A stretch of 64,000 nt of DNA from Hymenopellis radicata. Its lineage: Eukaryota; Basidiomycota; Agaricomycetes; Agaricales; Physalacriaceae. The position numbers and the translations under genes were made by a program. Shown here piece by piece: positions 26,115 to 37,995 of the stretch; the stretch's first letter is position 1; every line of letters begins with the position of its first letter. The stretch spans positions 186,001 to 250,000 of the forward strand of contig JADNRX010000005.1 in the NCBI GenBank assembly GCA_015501595.1, read 5' to 3'. The notes below the pieces were generated by a model, which saw only the letters and a list, made by a program, of their open reading frames with translations, was not told the origin of the DNA and made no database searches.

Positions 26115-26258
26115 GTGCTTCGCATGCGAAGTTGTGTATAGCGATGATCTCGGTGATAATTATTCTTGCAATATACTATGCGTGTCCGTTCCAAGTCATG
26201 ACCATAAATATCTCAACAGAACGAGCGTGGTATCGTATTGTCCTTCTCTACCTAGCTT

Positions 26259-27323
26259 TTACGCCATAACAAAGCCAAGGAGGCCCAGAGCAACACTGAA
26301 CTTGCCAAGAGACAATCCCATTGCGCCATTGCCGCTCTGGGTTGAGGAAGCTGCTGAACCCGTGGCAGTTCTAGTTCCAGAAGATCCTCCACCAGTTCCA
26401 CTGGCAACTGAGAGTGTAGCGGAATCGACTGACGAAGTGGCAGAAACCGACATGGTGGCTGTGCCAGTCTGGACGGTAATGTAAGTCGCACCGACGAGAG
26501 CGCCCATTTTGCTGTCCTGTATGACTTGTCAGCATTGGAAGAAAGACGCGTGAGACGCGACCTACCTCGAGATAACTCTCAAAGTCAAAGGTGGAAACGC
26601 CCATGTTGGCTTGAGAGAAGTCGGCAGGCGCGCTGAACGCCGACGGTTGCTGGTATACCGCGATGACATAACTATATTTTTCGGTCAGAAGACTAAAGAT
26701 TGCCAAGGCTAGCGCAGTGCTTACCGATGGGCGGGATCACCCTCCGGAGGCGCAGGACCCGCATACTCGGTAATGGCAACAGCGGACGAGTTGGAGATGG
26801 TGCCATCTAGATGACAGGTGTGAGGGATACATACACGCTGGTTGCAGTGAAATTACATACCGCCAAGAGTTGCGCTGTTCAATAACCAATGACGAGTGAC
26901 ATCGCTGTCGTCCTTGCCAACATAGCTGGCATCGACCATGGCAACGGTGAAGGTATCGCCCAAGGCAACAGACGAGTTCGCGGCCGTCACTTTGATCGTC
27001 GGGTAGCCGCCGGCCTCTGCGACGCGTTAGCCGCCCGCGCCGGCACCGCATTCCAACCACTCACCAGCCTGAGTAAGGGTCTGTCCCGGAGTGATGTCTC
27101 CAACGCCTATATGTAGTTAGAATGGTCCAAGGCGTGTGAATAGACGACTCTGACCAGGATAGTTGACTGCCAACACGGCAATGGGGTTGAAACTGTCAAA
27201 CAAATCGGGAACAATGTGGGATTGCGTAAAGTGCGCCTTGATGGCTGCGATGCCTGTTGCAGTATCCGACTGCGAGGCAACGAAAGGCAGAAGGGACAAG
27301 GAAACAGCAACGAGTGAAATCAT
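26259..27323 (-). CDS. Secreted GPI-anchored PEBP-like protein
   Basis: The start at 27323 gives a signal peptide (MISLVAVSLSLLPFVASQ). The mature domain shows the phosphatidylethanolamine-binding-like pattern frequent in basidiomycetes: FTVAMVDASYVGKDDSDVTR with HWLLNSATL, ITEYAGPAPPEGDPAH, YVIAVYQQPSAF and GVSTFDFESYLE. After that comes a Ser/Thr/Gly-rich stalk (residues about 190-250) and a C-terminal hydrophobic tail (LSLGKFSVALGLLGFVMA) preceded by small residues, a GPI-attachment signal. Five or so introns. A MITE-like element starts 58 bases upstream of the start codon, so it lies in the promoter or 5' leader. Ligand and role are unknown. Confidence 0.85.
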
Positions 27324-27380
27324 GGCGGACAGAAAATGAGAAGATGGGGGTTAAGAAGAAAGAGGTTTTGTACGAGGGGA

Positions 27381-27859
27381 GGACCCCCGAATATAGTGCC
27401 AAATGTATGGTACAGTGCGGATAAAATTTGAACTTTTTGAGACTATGTTTGGTGTTTTTCCGGATAAAAATCGAGCTTTTTGGAGAAAAGGTCTGAGTCG
27501 GCGTGCGGATAAAAATTGGACATCTGGAGAGGTCTGATGCTGGTCCGGATAAAATTTTGGGTGGGCTGAAGCCTCTGATCCCCGGCCAGGGTCACCAGAT
27601 TTGTAGTCATAAATCGACGCAAATTTACGCCTCGCTACGTACTTTCGTGCTGCAACGACAGTTTCGCGCCGTTTTTGAGCGAAATTCGGCATTTTTTCGG
27701 TCTTTGAGGACCCTGCGCCACACATGGGTCTGGTGTGATGTCCGGATAAAAATTGACCTTTTCTGGAGGCCTGGTGCAGGGTGCGGATACACCTTCCTTT
27801 TTGGGATCCGGATAAGAATTTGGGCCAGTATCATACATTTTGTACTATATTCGGGGTCC
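27381..27859. mobile_element. MITE-like element with terminal inverted repeats and 10-bp target duplication
   Basis: The left end (27381-27413, GGACCCCCGAATATAGTGCC...) and the reverse complement of the right end (27828-27859) match over about 32 bases with few differences. Both sides are flanked by the same ten bases, TACGAGGGGA, at 27371-27380 and 27860-27869. The interior has at least six spaced copies of a CCGGATAAAAATT-like motif (near 27418, 27466, 27502, 27545, 27741, 27809). No transposase frame is present. A 10-bp duplication fits Mutator-like transposition (9-11 bp); superfamily is inferred. Confidence 0.8.
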
Positions 27860-28059
27860 TACGAGGGGACAGTATAGTCCTCTTATTCGATCAGGTCCGT
27901 TTCGTCTTCTTCTTCTTATTGATCTTAATTCCGATGGATCCGACAGCTTGAAACGTCAACCGGTAACTCAACGTTTCTGGATGATCGCGCCATCCCGCCA
28001 TCATCGCCTAGAATGGAAGCGTCGTGTCCTTGCTTTTCAGCGTATACCTTCATCTGATT

Positions 28060-28356
28060 ATGGAGCGTCTTACTGGTTTCCTTGAGGCTGTATCTATTCC
28101 CGTCAAGGCAGTCGTCACCGGTGCTATTGGTAGCGCTGCTCAAGTATGTATATCTCTTATGGTCATACATTAGTCCCTCATTACGATAGTCTTTCGCTAT
28201 TAGCCAAAGCTCCAGAGTCTCGGTCTTGGCCCCGTTATGCTGGAGCGTCTCATGCCCATCACGACCGAGGAAGATGTCGATGAGGACACAGGAACTCACG
28301 CCGCCCCTACACGCCCTCGCATAACAGTCATGCTCGGCGACGGTTCGATGTCGTGA
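28060..28356 (+). pseudogene. Short two-exon coding remnant, unrecognised
   Basis: A frame from 28060 (MERLTGFLEAVSIPVKAVV, ending IGSAAQ) meets a GTATGT donor and can splice in phase at about 28204 to PKLQSLGLGPVMLERLMP, ITTEEDVDEDTG and ITVMLGDGSMS before a stop at 28356. A neighbouring frame continues with protein-like text (TTTAIIEEFQSLKTNDAIER) up to another stop, suggesting a frame-shifted remnant of a longer gene. It lies inside the inverted-repeat element. No family recognised. Confidence 0.4.
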
Positions 28357-28559
28357 CATTACAAAACCAGGGCGAGAAGCAATGACTAGGCACGCGTTCT
28401 CGATGTACTACGACCGCCATCATCGAGGAGTTCCAGTCGTTGAAGACGAACGACGCAATTGAGAGGCATAATGTGCTATAATGCGGCCATTAGTCACCAA
28501 TATTCTTTGCAGGACACGGTGCGGCGTCGCCCCATAGTACCCAACTACAGTTCCAGTCC

Positions 28560-28800
28560 CGAAGCATACCGTGTTCCGTTTCGACGTTAATCCCTCCGCG
28601 AGCATTTTGTTGTTGAAGAGGTTTATGTGCGAGAACGGCCGGGACTTACGATTCGCACTACTGGTATTTTCGTACAGCTGGATGCTACGGAGGCGGCACG
28701 GGCCTCGTTTCTGGATGTTCATTCTCCCACGAACGTCAATCAAGTCCTTCAGACGCTATTCAATTGGAACAAACGGCTTTCACTTTTGCGATAGCACGAT
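28560..28800 (+). pseudogene. Decayed coding fragment, unrecognised
   Basis: One frame reads LREHFVVEEVYVRERPGL, then IRTTGIFVQLDATEAARAS and FLDVHSPTNVNQVLQTLF, with a stop just before it and another soon after. The composition is protein-like but interrupted, with no start. It lies inside the inverted-repeat element. I cannot name the family. Confidence 0.35.
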
Positions 28801-29779
28801 CCTCCAGGCTGGAGGGCATTAGGGCATTCTGTCACTGGTACGCAGACCTCGGTGCTTTCGTCCTGGATGGATGCTGCCATGGCAAGTCTCTCTTCTTTGC
28901 ATTATTACTCGACTATCAGTACTGATTATATTCAGAGGAACTTTTGCGACTCAATAACGTAAACGGACTCCGGAGTAGTCGCCGTATTTCAAGGCGTCCA
29001 TTGCACGACAGCACGATGCGCTTAGAAAGCGATATTTGTTCGTGTTCATCATTGTATACTTTGTCTCCGCGCTGATTTTTCGACAGGTTGTTGATCTCGC
29101 ACACAAGACCATTCATTAATCATCTACAAATTCTTCTTCACCCTTTGGTGTGACTGTGTTCTTACTGGCCTCTGCGCAAAGGCTGTCCCCATCTCCCTGT
29201 TCCGGGTTAGTTCAATTGGCTTTGATTTGATTTTTCGTTTGCTGACGTCTTGTTTGCATAGATGATTTCAGGAAGAACCTGGCTGACGCGAAGTACTCTC
29301 GTGATTCGTTGCAGCGCCGGGGCCCACCCGTTGATTTACTTTCTGGGACGCGCTTGGGGCGCGCGCTATCAAAACGTGCCAGAGTTTGGAGCACGCAGCA
29401 TGCAAGGGACGTGGTTGATACCCCGATGGTCCGCAAACACTGTCGTGCGAGAATTGAAGTGCGCACATCAAGTTTGTGGACAGTGGCACTGGAGGCCGAG
29501 GGCTGGCAGAAGTACGGGTTAACGCACCTAACAACGTACATGGAATGCAAGTTGTGTACGTACCGGAGTGGGCTTCTGCCGTTCGGTAGTGATGGCGGTC
29601 CCAAAGATCTATTCCAATCCACAGACATCTGTCCGTACCTCCTGGCCATCGACCTTGGATCGTTGCAGACGAAGGGGTTTTTTCGGAATCGACAATCAAC
29701 GGTAATCGGATGCTTGACGGGCGCATTGATATACAGGACATTTGTGAAGGATCTGAAAGTGCAAGGTACTCTAGAATCT

Positions 29780-30160
29780 AGATGAGATTGCGCAGGATGA
29801 GTCGACCGAGGCGCATAGTGAGGATCTTAAGCATGCGCCGGAGGAAGCAGCCACAGATGAGGTTGAATGTTGAGGACAAAGCTGCTGATGGTACGGAGAG
29901 GAAGCTGAGGAAACTTGTCAAGGATGAACATCGCGAGACGGGTGGGAAATATCTCCAGGCCTCATAAGAGCGTTTCTCTCCTCAAGTGTTTCTACTGACG
30001 CGAACTTTACAGGTCGTACTGGTCAATCCTGCCTACTTGCCAAGCGACAACCTGGAAAACCTTGTTGTCAAATACGCTCCCGAGCTGCCCGCCGTCCTTC
30101 ATGATGTTTCGTTCACTTTCCGGGCTGGTAAGAGGATCGGACGGTTGGGTCGCACCTGAT
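29780..30160 (+). pseudogene. ABCC-type ABC transporter remnant (linker joined to start of NBD2)
   Basis: The first part reads DEIAQDESTEAHSEDLKH and, after stops and a frame change, RKLRKLVKDEHRETGGKY, the charged linker that follows NBD1 in full-length ABCC/YOR1-type transporters. Directly after comes the segment preceding NBD2: SDNLENLVVKYAPELPAVLH and DVSFTFRAGKRIGRLGRT, then a stop. In an intact transporter a whole six-helix membrane domain separates these parts; here it is missing, and the Walker A sequence is cut after GRT. So this is an internally deleted, frame-broken relic. Confidence 0.65.
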
Positions 30161-30164
30161 TGGT

Positions 30165-31945
30165 AAATGAAACGGGGACAAGCTATGACTAGGAATTGAA
30201 GATCACACTTATCGATTGACAGTGGTGTGTGGCCAACACAGTGTGTATCAAGGATCTTTCAACGCATGTCGGAGCGCTTCTCTGGGATGTACTGCTGGCT
30301 GGCTGCCATCACCCCCTGTTCGTTTCGGATTTTGACGCTGTTACATATACTGCCGTCACCATTGAAGACGAAGTAGATGAAGAGGATCCTGCAGCGTCGA
30401 CCAGCGGGCACTCGCACAGCTTTATGAGCTCCATCACGAAGAAGTACCATCCCCGCCATGTATAACCATTCCAGACGAGGCTTTGGCTCTGCCACATCTA
30501 ACGCGTCGGCTATGGAAGTGGGGACATACGAAGAGATGCAGCCGGTCTTCCTGCATCGAAGGGTTTTGCAGCCATATATGCGCTGGAGCCGCCGATATCG
30601 AGAAGCGCGGCTATAAGCGTTGGTCAGCAGTTCACGGTGAGTTCTCTAATCTACTAGTTCAATGCTGTACTCGTTCTAATGATGTATACTTAGTATATAT
30701 TCTAGCATATGCTGCTATAGCCGCCGCCACCACATCTCTACTTTATGTGTACTTATCACTAATCTACCTTTGTCTTGTAACAGACCTTCTAATAAGCAGT
30801 CTAATCTGTAGTTGCACAGACGCTCTAAGCGCTAAGAGTACCGCCGATGTACTCTTCGGTCCCTGCAAGCGTATTCCTCATCCCACTCGAGCTTTCAGGA
30901 CCAGACGCCGATGCGGCGGCTCCCAGGTTGTCTACAATTTACTCTCTACAACGTCAAAGATCCGTTCGGGACTATCACCTTCGCCCGACTTTCATCGTGG
31001 CTGTACTCATGATGCCGCTGACTCGACAACAACAACATAATTCCGGGCCTGTGCACCGGTAGTTATTCGGCTCTGCGCCGGTAATACTGAACATCAGTAT
31101 AGCTCTGCGCCGATTAATGTCCTCCCGCCATCGAGATCAGCCATGCTGGCTTCACGGACTAACGAAAGAATTGACGCCCATCTCATGCATCTTCTGGGAC
31201 AGCCTGAAGCCGCGCTTTGTTCCCATACATACGTACAGGCCTCGTACTTCATGTATGTCGTCAAGTCATACGCCCGATTCTTGCAGCACCTCACATGCGC
31301 CATTTCGCTGCCGGATGGAGAGGATGTTTTTCAGCTCTCGCTTCACCGTCTGTGTCATTGCGAGGAAATCTTTGGCCCTCGATGAGATTCGTCGGTTTGG
31401 CTCTTACTGCGCCAACAGAATATCCCAGTTACGCGTGGACTGTGAGATATGGCTCGAATCATCATGTATGTTTCCGCACAGGCCTAATGGAGTGCACCTT
31501 CAATAAACATGCATCGCTTTGGGTACGACTAGAATTGGACATCCGGAGCCACGCTAAATGACGAGAAAGATATGGGTGCTAAAAGCACTAGAAGGCGATG
31601 TCGAAGCACTACAGGATCATACAGACAGCAAGCCGGTATGTATGAGGAGGGCCCAAAGAGTCAAGACACATTGTGCGTGATCTATAGATATGTAAGTTCA
31701 CACCAACATTACGCCGCACTACTCACGCCTTTCTGGGCGTCCGCGCGAGCCACGCGCCCTTCCTCCAAAGAAACATTACGCCCATCCACTATCAATACAT
31801 TGTTCCTATCGCCGTACGCATGGAAGGCGCGTCGCATCCGATTAAGCCAGGAGCTGCCAGTCCAAAGAAAGAAACGCGCCTCCCGACGTAGGCGCGAGGA
31901 AGCCCGTAGCCTTGATCACCGGCGCCAAGAAGAAGACGATGAGCG
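30165..31945. other. Accessory-island interior, only short broken frames
   Basis: About 1.8 kb within the inverted-repeat element. The open frames overlap on both strands, lack introns in phase and show no recognisable domain. Part of 30640-30840 is AT-rich. A repeated CTCTGCGCCG occurs near 31071 and 31103. I find no supportable gene. Confidence 0.4.
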
Positions 31946-32244
31946 TGACGTTTGCTGTCACCATCGGCGCTAAGAAGAAGAAGAGCCCGAAATGGGCCTG
32001 ATCGAATAAGAGGACTAAAGGGTAGCCTCCTTTTGTACGGCTGCTCTGGGCGCTGATCGTGGCAGTGTTCTTGGCTCCTGCACGGTGTTTCACCTTACGG
32101 CGATTTCAGAGCGTCTACGGATTAAATATTGCAACCTATGCTACAGTCTGTGATGAGAGAATGCGACGTAATACAGATACATAGAATAAATCATTAGGAA
32201 TGTATGCGACATAGCGTAGAACCCGGTCGTGAACGTCTCTCAAG

Positions 32245-35200
32245 TCATGCATCACCACTCTCACTCGACTTCTCCGACTGACCCGTAGCCTCAAACTCAA
32301 GCCCGATCTCCGCAGACAGTGGAGAGGTTGGGACATCCTCTGAGAAGGACAAATTCCTCCGATTCCTTCTTCGCCGAGAGGCAGCAAACGTGGGTGAAGA
32401 TGGCGTAGGTAATTCGAAACCACCGACTTGCATGCTGGCAAGAAGATTTAACGCGAAATCAGGATTGTCCATGTTCGCAGCAATGGGCGCTGGAGCGCTG
32501 GGACGTGCTTTGCCGTGACCTTTGCGTATGGTTTCCCCGTTTCGCAGCTTCTCCAACAAACTATCCAGTGCATCAGCCTTTTCGCTTGACATTTCGATGG
32601 CTTTCTCCCGATTAGCCCGCATTTCTTCGGCCGCGTTTCTCCTCTTCTCAGCTGCTAAACGTTCGTCTGCAGCAGTCTGATTCTCGCCTTTGAATTTCTG
32701 TCATACATTGATCAGTTGGTGTCGAAAAAGTGGCGTGTAGGCCTACCTGGTATGAAGTCGTAAAGACCTTGAAGATACGGAAGAACTCCGACGAGGTCAG
32801 GTTACGGTTCTCTTCTTCGCCGTAGTAACTAACGACTTCAGAAAAAGTTGTTTCCGCTAGCTTGACTTCGTCGGCCAAGTCGTCCAATTGGAATTTCGCC
32901 TTATTGATGAACGCCCACATCTGAGTTCCATAGCGGTCCGTTGGATCGATGTTCGCAAAGTGCTTGGTAAGCTCCTCCCGCACAAGTTTCAGTCCTTCTC
33001 GAAGCTCTGAAAACCCTTTGCGAACGTCCACAAGGTTGACTATCACCGAGGTATTAGCCATATCCTGTTTACACCGAGACGCGTACCTCGATGTGCAGCA
33101 GCCGGCTTTTCTAGTTCGTCGAGGAATGCTTCTATGTGAGGGAAATGATTGACCACCGTTCGCTCTAAGAAATGAAGCAGTGTCGTGTTGTTGACCGATT
33201 TGGTGTCCACCAACTAGATTTCCGTCAGTTGTGTTCACATTATCGGAACGAAATCATACTTTGTTGATACTGCTTATTCGGAACCCGAAGGCCCCACCTT
33301 TCACTCCCGTACCGTTCATGTAGTTACCAATGAGAAGAATTAGCTGCCACAGATGGTCAATATAAGAGTCAAGGCATTGAGCGAAGGAATCTTACGTTAA
33401 GAAGTTCTTTGAAGGCTTTGGCGCCGAGGAGTGCATCAGCGGCTTCCGATAGTATTCGTGCTCCCTGTCACTGTTGTCAAACGGACGTAAAGCGTAGGAA
33501 GATGGATGACTGACATCGTCTAGCAGAGTCCATCGCTCTTCGAAAGTGCATTTATACAACATGCCATCTATTCGAGCCCCGAGACGGTCAATCTGAATCA
33601 ACTTCACCATGAGACGATCAGCGGGATGCAGTTCGGCAAGCTCTTCCGGTTCAGAGTTTCTATAGACGTTGAGCTTGCCCTCCTGTCACAAGGCATAAGC
33701 GCAGGACGGAGACGAAGAAAGAGTATATACCTGCTCTGGTGTGGGCAGGACTCGTTTCAGTTCACTCAAGAATAACTGCGTGCAGAGTTGCTGATCAAAT
33801 TGTTGGATCTTGCGGGCAATTTCCTCAGGTTCGAGCTTCTTGACTCCCTGGATGAGGATTTCTATGACACGCAAATGAATAACACGAAGTTACAAGAAGT
33901 GGAATGCTCTTACCGACACGTTTCTTTGTTTCCATGTCAAGGACACTCTTCAATTCTGCGCGTTTCTGCTTGGCTGCGACTGGGTCAGACAAGTTCCAAG
34001 ATGTTCACGCAGATGACATCGCTCACCCATGAGATTGATCATCAGCTGTCGCGCCTTGAAGTCTTCCTCCATCTCCATGAAGATATGATCAGCTTGGAGT
34101 TTCTTCAGCATCTCTTGCTCCTTCTGCGGTTCTTCTTCATTCCAAACCGTCTTTGAGACTTGCTGATGAGCTAGTTTATCCCACTGTAGCTGCTTCATCT
34201 TAGTCCCAGGCGTAACAGGAAGTTCTTTGCGTGCAGATAGAAGATTGAGGTTAGAACCCAACAACATAGATGCACGAGCAGAGCTAGGCGCAGAGCTGGG
34301 ATTGGAAGCAAAGCCGCGAGGTGGAGGAGGCGGAGGCGGTGGTGGGGGTGTACCGGCTAATGATGAACTGGCTGAAATAGTGCCGACAAACCCAGGCGGC
34401 GGTGGAGGTGGAGGTGGAGGTGGAGGCGGCGGTGGAGGAGGTGGAGGAGGAGGAGGAGGAGGAGGAGGCGGCGGAGGAGCACCAGAAGTCGGTACCGCCG
34501 GTACTGAGGGACCACCGATCGATTCGCCTGAAGGCGCTGTGCCCTTGCCTGACTGTTTCCTAGCCAATTTTTCCTTGAGAGCCTGAGCGAAAGCGCTAGA
34601 GGTGCCGGCAGGAGCTCCGTCAACAGATATCTGCGAACTGATCGAAGTCAAGGGCGTATCCGACGAATGGTTAGACCCGCCAACTGACCGAGAGCCCTCA
34701 CTGATGTCGTCCTTAGATCCAGATGTCTGGATATCGCCCATAAATTCGCCATCATCAACTTGAGGAGCCAGCAAAGCGCTAGTCTTGTACGGCGTCTCGA
34801 GACCGAGAGGAGGCCGATCAGCACGACGCGGAGAACCTCTGGTACTTCGCGAATTGGAGAGTTGACCAGTACTAGGCGGAGAGTACTATAATGCACTTAG
34901 CTGGTAGTTCAGAGAAATCAACAATAACTTACGATTGTCACGCCGGCCGCTATCTGATGTTGGATCTGTTCCTCCGCATCCCTGTCATCAGCGTCCATGA
35001 ACTGCGATGCACGACTTTCTGCCTCGTCGCTGCCATTGAACCCAGACTTCGGTGATTTTTTGACCACCTTGGACCCCCGACGTAGTCCGCCTGCCTTGCG
35101 TGGAGTTGCATCGGCATCGTCATCGTCACTATCATCGTCAAAGCCAGTGGTTGGACCTCTGCGGCGTTTCTGTTTGTCTCGGCCCTCCAGTATACCTATG

Positions 35201-37685
35201 GTCTTGGTGCGCTGGAAATTTTTTTCGAGAGTGTGTACTAGAGCTTTGCGATCCATGGCGCCAGTGTCCATAATCGTGTCTACGCCTCTTCCAACCTCCT
35301 TGAGCATCTTGAACAGCTCCATAATCTGATATTCAAGTTGGGCTATCTGTTCCTCATAACCCGACTTCTGCGCCACCATCTGGCTCTGCAGTCGCGTCGT
35401 AGTTTCCCTTGATACCTCGAGCTTGTGCTCGAGGTGACCGATTCGGTCCTTAAGATTTCCGACAAGGCCATCTTGCCCTTGAGAAATCTCGTCCTCGAGC
35501 GCCTCCTTCTCAAGTTTGAAGCGCAACGCGTCGGCCCGAGCTTTGTTGGCCTCTTCCTCCACGCCTTGATACCGATCGGCTTCGTTGAATTGCGCGATGA
35601 TACGCTCAACGGAATGCCCGAAGCGCACCTCTGCACCAGCCAATTTCTTATCCATGACGACATCTGTAACCAAAGAATCCAGAAGTTGATAGTAATGAAC
35701 CATGGGAGGCCCTTCCTCTCGGATGAGGAGAAGATGTTGCATCATGGAAAGGAAATGGTCCTTCGCCTTCGAGTCCTGAACCCTGGCCGAGATAGCGTCA
35801 TAAACATCTTGTGGATTGTTAAGATCGCGAAGAATTTGCTGGTCAAGTCTCTCTCGAAGTCTTTGCTCGTCGTCGTCAAGAGACTTCTGCAGGGAACGTA
35901 ACTGCTTATCGATGCCTGGCACTCCGAACTCCCGGCATAGAGCCAGTATTCGCTGCAGGCCTGCAGCCTCCATCTGAGATCTATGATGAAGCCGAAGATC
36001 AAGATCATCTATAAAGTAAAGAACGCCACCCAGAAGGATGAGGTTCGCAAGCTGAAGAAATCATGAGCGAAGGTTGCAACAGGCATCGGAAAACATACCG
36101 CGTATTCGTTGAGGTTACTCTCTATAGCACCAGCTTTGCGTACATCTTCACTGGCACCGACCAAACTACCCATCTTGCCCCTACCGGATAAAGAGTGCTC
36201 CATAGACTTGAACCAATAGTCATACGGCCCTCCACCCTCATTGTTTGAAGAACTGAGGGTCTCCAACGCGGCAATAACTAAATGCAGTGCTTGGCCATCA
36301 TTCCAGTAAGCCAAAAATGAGAGTAAGTCGAGAACGAGTCGTCGTGTTGGTATATGTGGCGTATTCAGAGAGGATGCAACTTGAGTTACGATCAAATTAT
36401 GCGTAAGAGCTTCCGCGGTAGCAGACTAGAATTTATGCTTAATGAAATGTTGGCACGGCGATAAGAAGCTTACCGGGTTGTTGAGAATCTGTTTAAGACA
36501 TTTGACAATCTCGTACTCCAGGTTTATATCATTGTCCGTTCTGAGGGCAAAGTTAGTCTAAGCCAACTACGTTGTTGATAGTTACCTTGAACCGCCTTTC
36601 CGGCTAATGTGCATTAAAGTTTGAGCGAGTACAGACGTTCCTTGTATCGATATAAAATGGAGAAACCAGCTACATATGCGGCGTTGAGTAACAAGTCGTG
36701 TTGCCTAGACGAATACACACCTTAACTCTTTACTTCGCAAAGAAACTAGCAAACTACCAGCTTGCTTCGGAGTAATCGTCTTGTTCAAAAACTTCTGAAT
36801 ATACCACTCTGGCGTTTCCCGAAGTATTGCGACTGGCTGACCAGTTTCTGTCTGGCGTCGCGACTGGTCGTCTCGAGCGCGTTCCTCTCGCCTTCGTATT
36901 TGCCAGTCATTGTACACCATATGCCATTTCTGATCAAGAGAAAGACTTGGCAGGTCGGTAAGATCTCGAGTGCGCTTCACGTTGTCGAATAGGGCTTCAA
37001 TTTCCTCGTCTGTTTCCGGGCGTGGAAATTGGGCGTCATCGTGATTAGTGGCATGGGTTTGGCGGTGTGGATGATAGAAGTGGGATGTATGAGAGCCGCT
37101 CTCAGAGCCAGAAAGGGAGGGGGCCTGCCTCGAATGTCGGTTGTCTGACCGTGTTGTTGCCGTGGACATGGGTCGCGTGGTGCCGGAAGATGAAGCTGTG
37201 GGAAGGGGTGGGTATGTAGATCCATTGGAATGTGGGTATTGTCCAAAGTCAGACATGGATGGACTACGTCGGCCTGAAGATGTGGATGAAGCTTCACTTC
37301 GCCGGATACGGGTGGTCTGCGTCTGCCCTTTGGCGGGTAACGACGAGTTGGAATCGGTGTACAATGTGGCGGAGTCCGAGACTGTGCTGGGTGATCCTGG
37401 GCGATTGTTCTGGGCAAATTCCTCGTAAGCCCGTTCTCGCTCTGCCCTGCTTCGACTCATAGCAAATTTGTTGAGTTCGGTGCCATTGGGCGTCAAGGTG
37501 GGATTCGTGATGGGTGCAGATATGTACGAGCCGCCACGGAGGCCTTGGGAGACGGTCCCTACAGGAAGCGGAGAACTTGGAGGTGGCCCAAGCTTGTCGT
37601 AGGGCACGGAGCTTTCACCCAGCTCTCGGCCTGACACAGACGGCTGGCGGGGTCGGCCTTTGCGACGGCCGAATATGGTGTCCAT
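32245..37685 (-). CDS. Formin (diaphanous-related, Bni1/SepA-like)
   Basis: Nucleates and elongates unbranched actin cables for polarised growth and cytokinesis. The start chosen is the ATG at 37685 (MDTIFGRRKGRPRQPSVSGR). A long Ser-rich head leads to the GTPase-binding/FH3 region (ETDEEIEALFDNVKRTRDL, then DTPEWYIQKFLNK-like text near 36790, and LRRILALC-type text at 35940). A coiled coil follows (35200-35700), then the FH1 poly-proline tract (about 34330-34520; one run of roughly 28 prolines), the FH2 domain (MKQLQWDKLAHQQVSKTVW onward) and a C-terminal DAD-like basic stretch (ALDSLLEKLRNGETIRKG). About fifteen introns. The complete DRF layout implies autoinhibition relieved by Rho GTPase. 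Confidence 0.93.
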
Positions 37686-37995
37686 GCCGCTACCAAGGCT
37701 TAGGCTATCGCAATGGGCCTCGTCGGGCAAAGGGAGGAGCGGGATGGTACAATCACAAAATTGACATGCAAGTCTGGAAACTAGCGATCGTGTTGTGTTG
37801 CCGGGTCGAAGGGTTGTGCTAAATAAAGCAACACAAACTGTCTTCAACGTTAAGTACTTTCAAGACATACACTGAAACGCAGTGGTAGTAGTAGTAGTAT
37901 TACACCACATGGGTCCATTGGTAGTCTATCCGTGAGTAGCTAGTGACATGTACATACAAAATCCATATCCAAAATGTTAACATGAGTCTATATTT

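Larger units (their letters stand above)
27875..32017. mobile_element. Candidate 4.1-kb element with long terminal inverted repeats, carrying gene debris
   Basis: The sequence at 27875-27958 and the reverse complement of 31946-32017 align: both open TAGTCCTCTTATTCGATCAG, then share TTTCG, a run of TCTTCTTCTTCTTA, CCGATGG, GACAGC and AAACGTCA with small gaps. The inner 4 kb contain only broken frames. A TA dinucleotide adjoins GTCC/GGAC at each edge, which would fit a TA target duplication, but this is not decisive. No transposase is recognisable, so the element would be non-autonomous or decayed. Confidence 0.55.

Noticed and set aside
27351..27725. Open frame of 124 codons across the MITE
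   Set aside because: It reads through the element's repeated motifs, giving recurring FYPD/FLSG text; this is repeat-driven openness, not a gene.
27371..27860. CRISPR-like array because of spaced repeats
   Set aside because: Repeats are degenerate, spacing varies, and this is eukaryotic nuclear DNA; they are internal motifs of a TIR element.
29309..29785. 158-codon frame (RIEVRTSSLWTVALEAEGW...) with weak likeness to a minus-strand frame near 31200 (LTTYM...CTY)
   Set aside because: Similarity is limited to a few residues and does not extend in the DNA, so I do not claim an inverted duplication or a gene.
30229..30465. 78-codon frame with VEDEVDEEDPAAS-like acidic text
   Set aside because: Short, no introns or domain, within decayed sequence; not supportable as a gene.
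34227..34586. Plus-strand frame with a long poly-glycine run
   Set aside because: It is the antisense of the poly-proline FH1 tract of the minus-strand formin.
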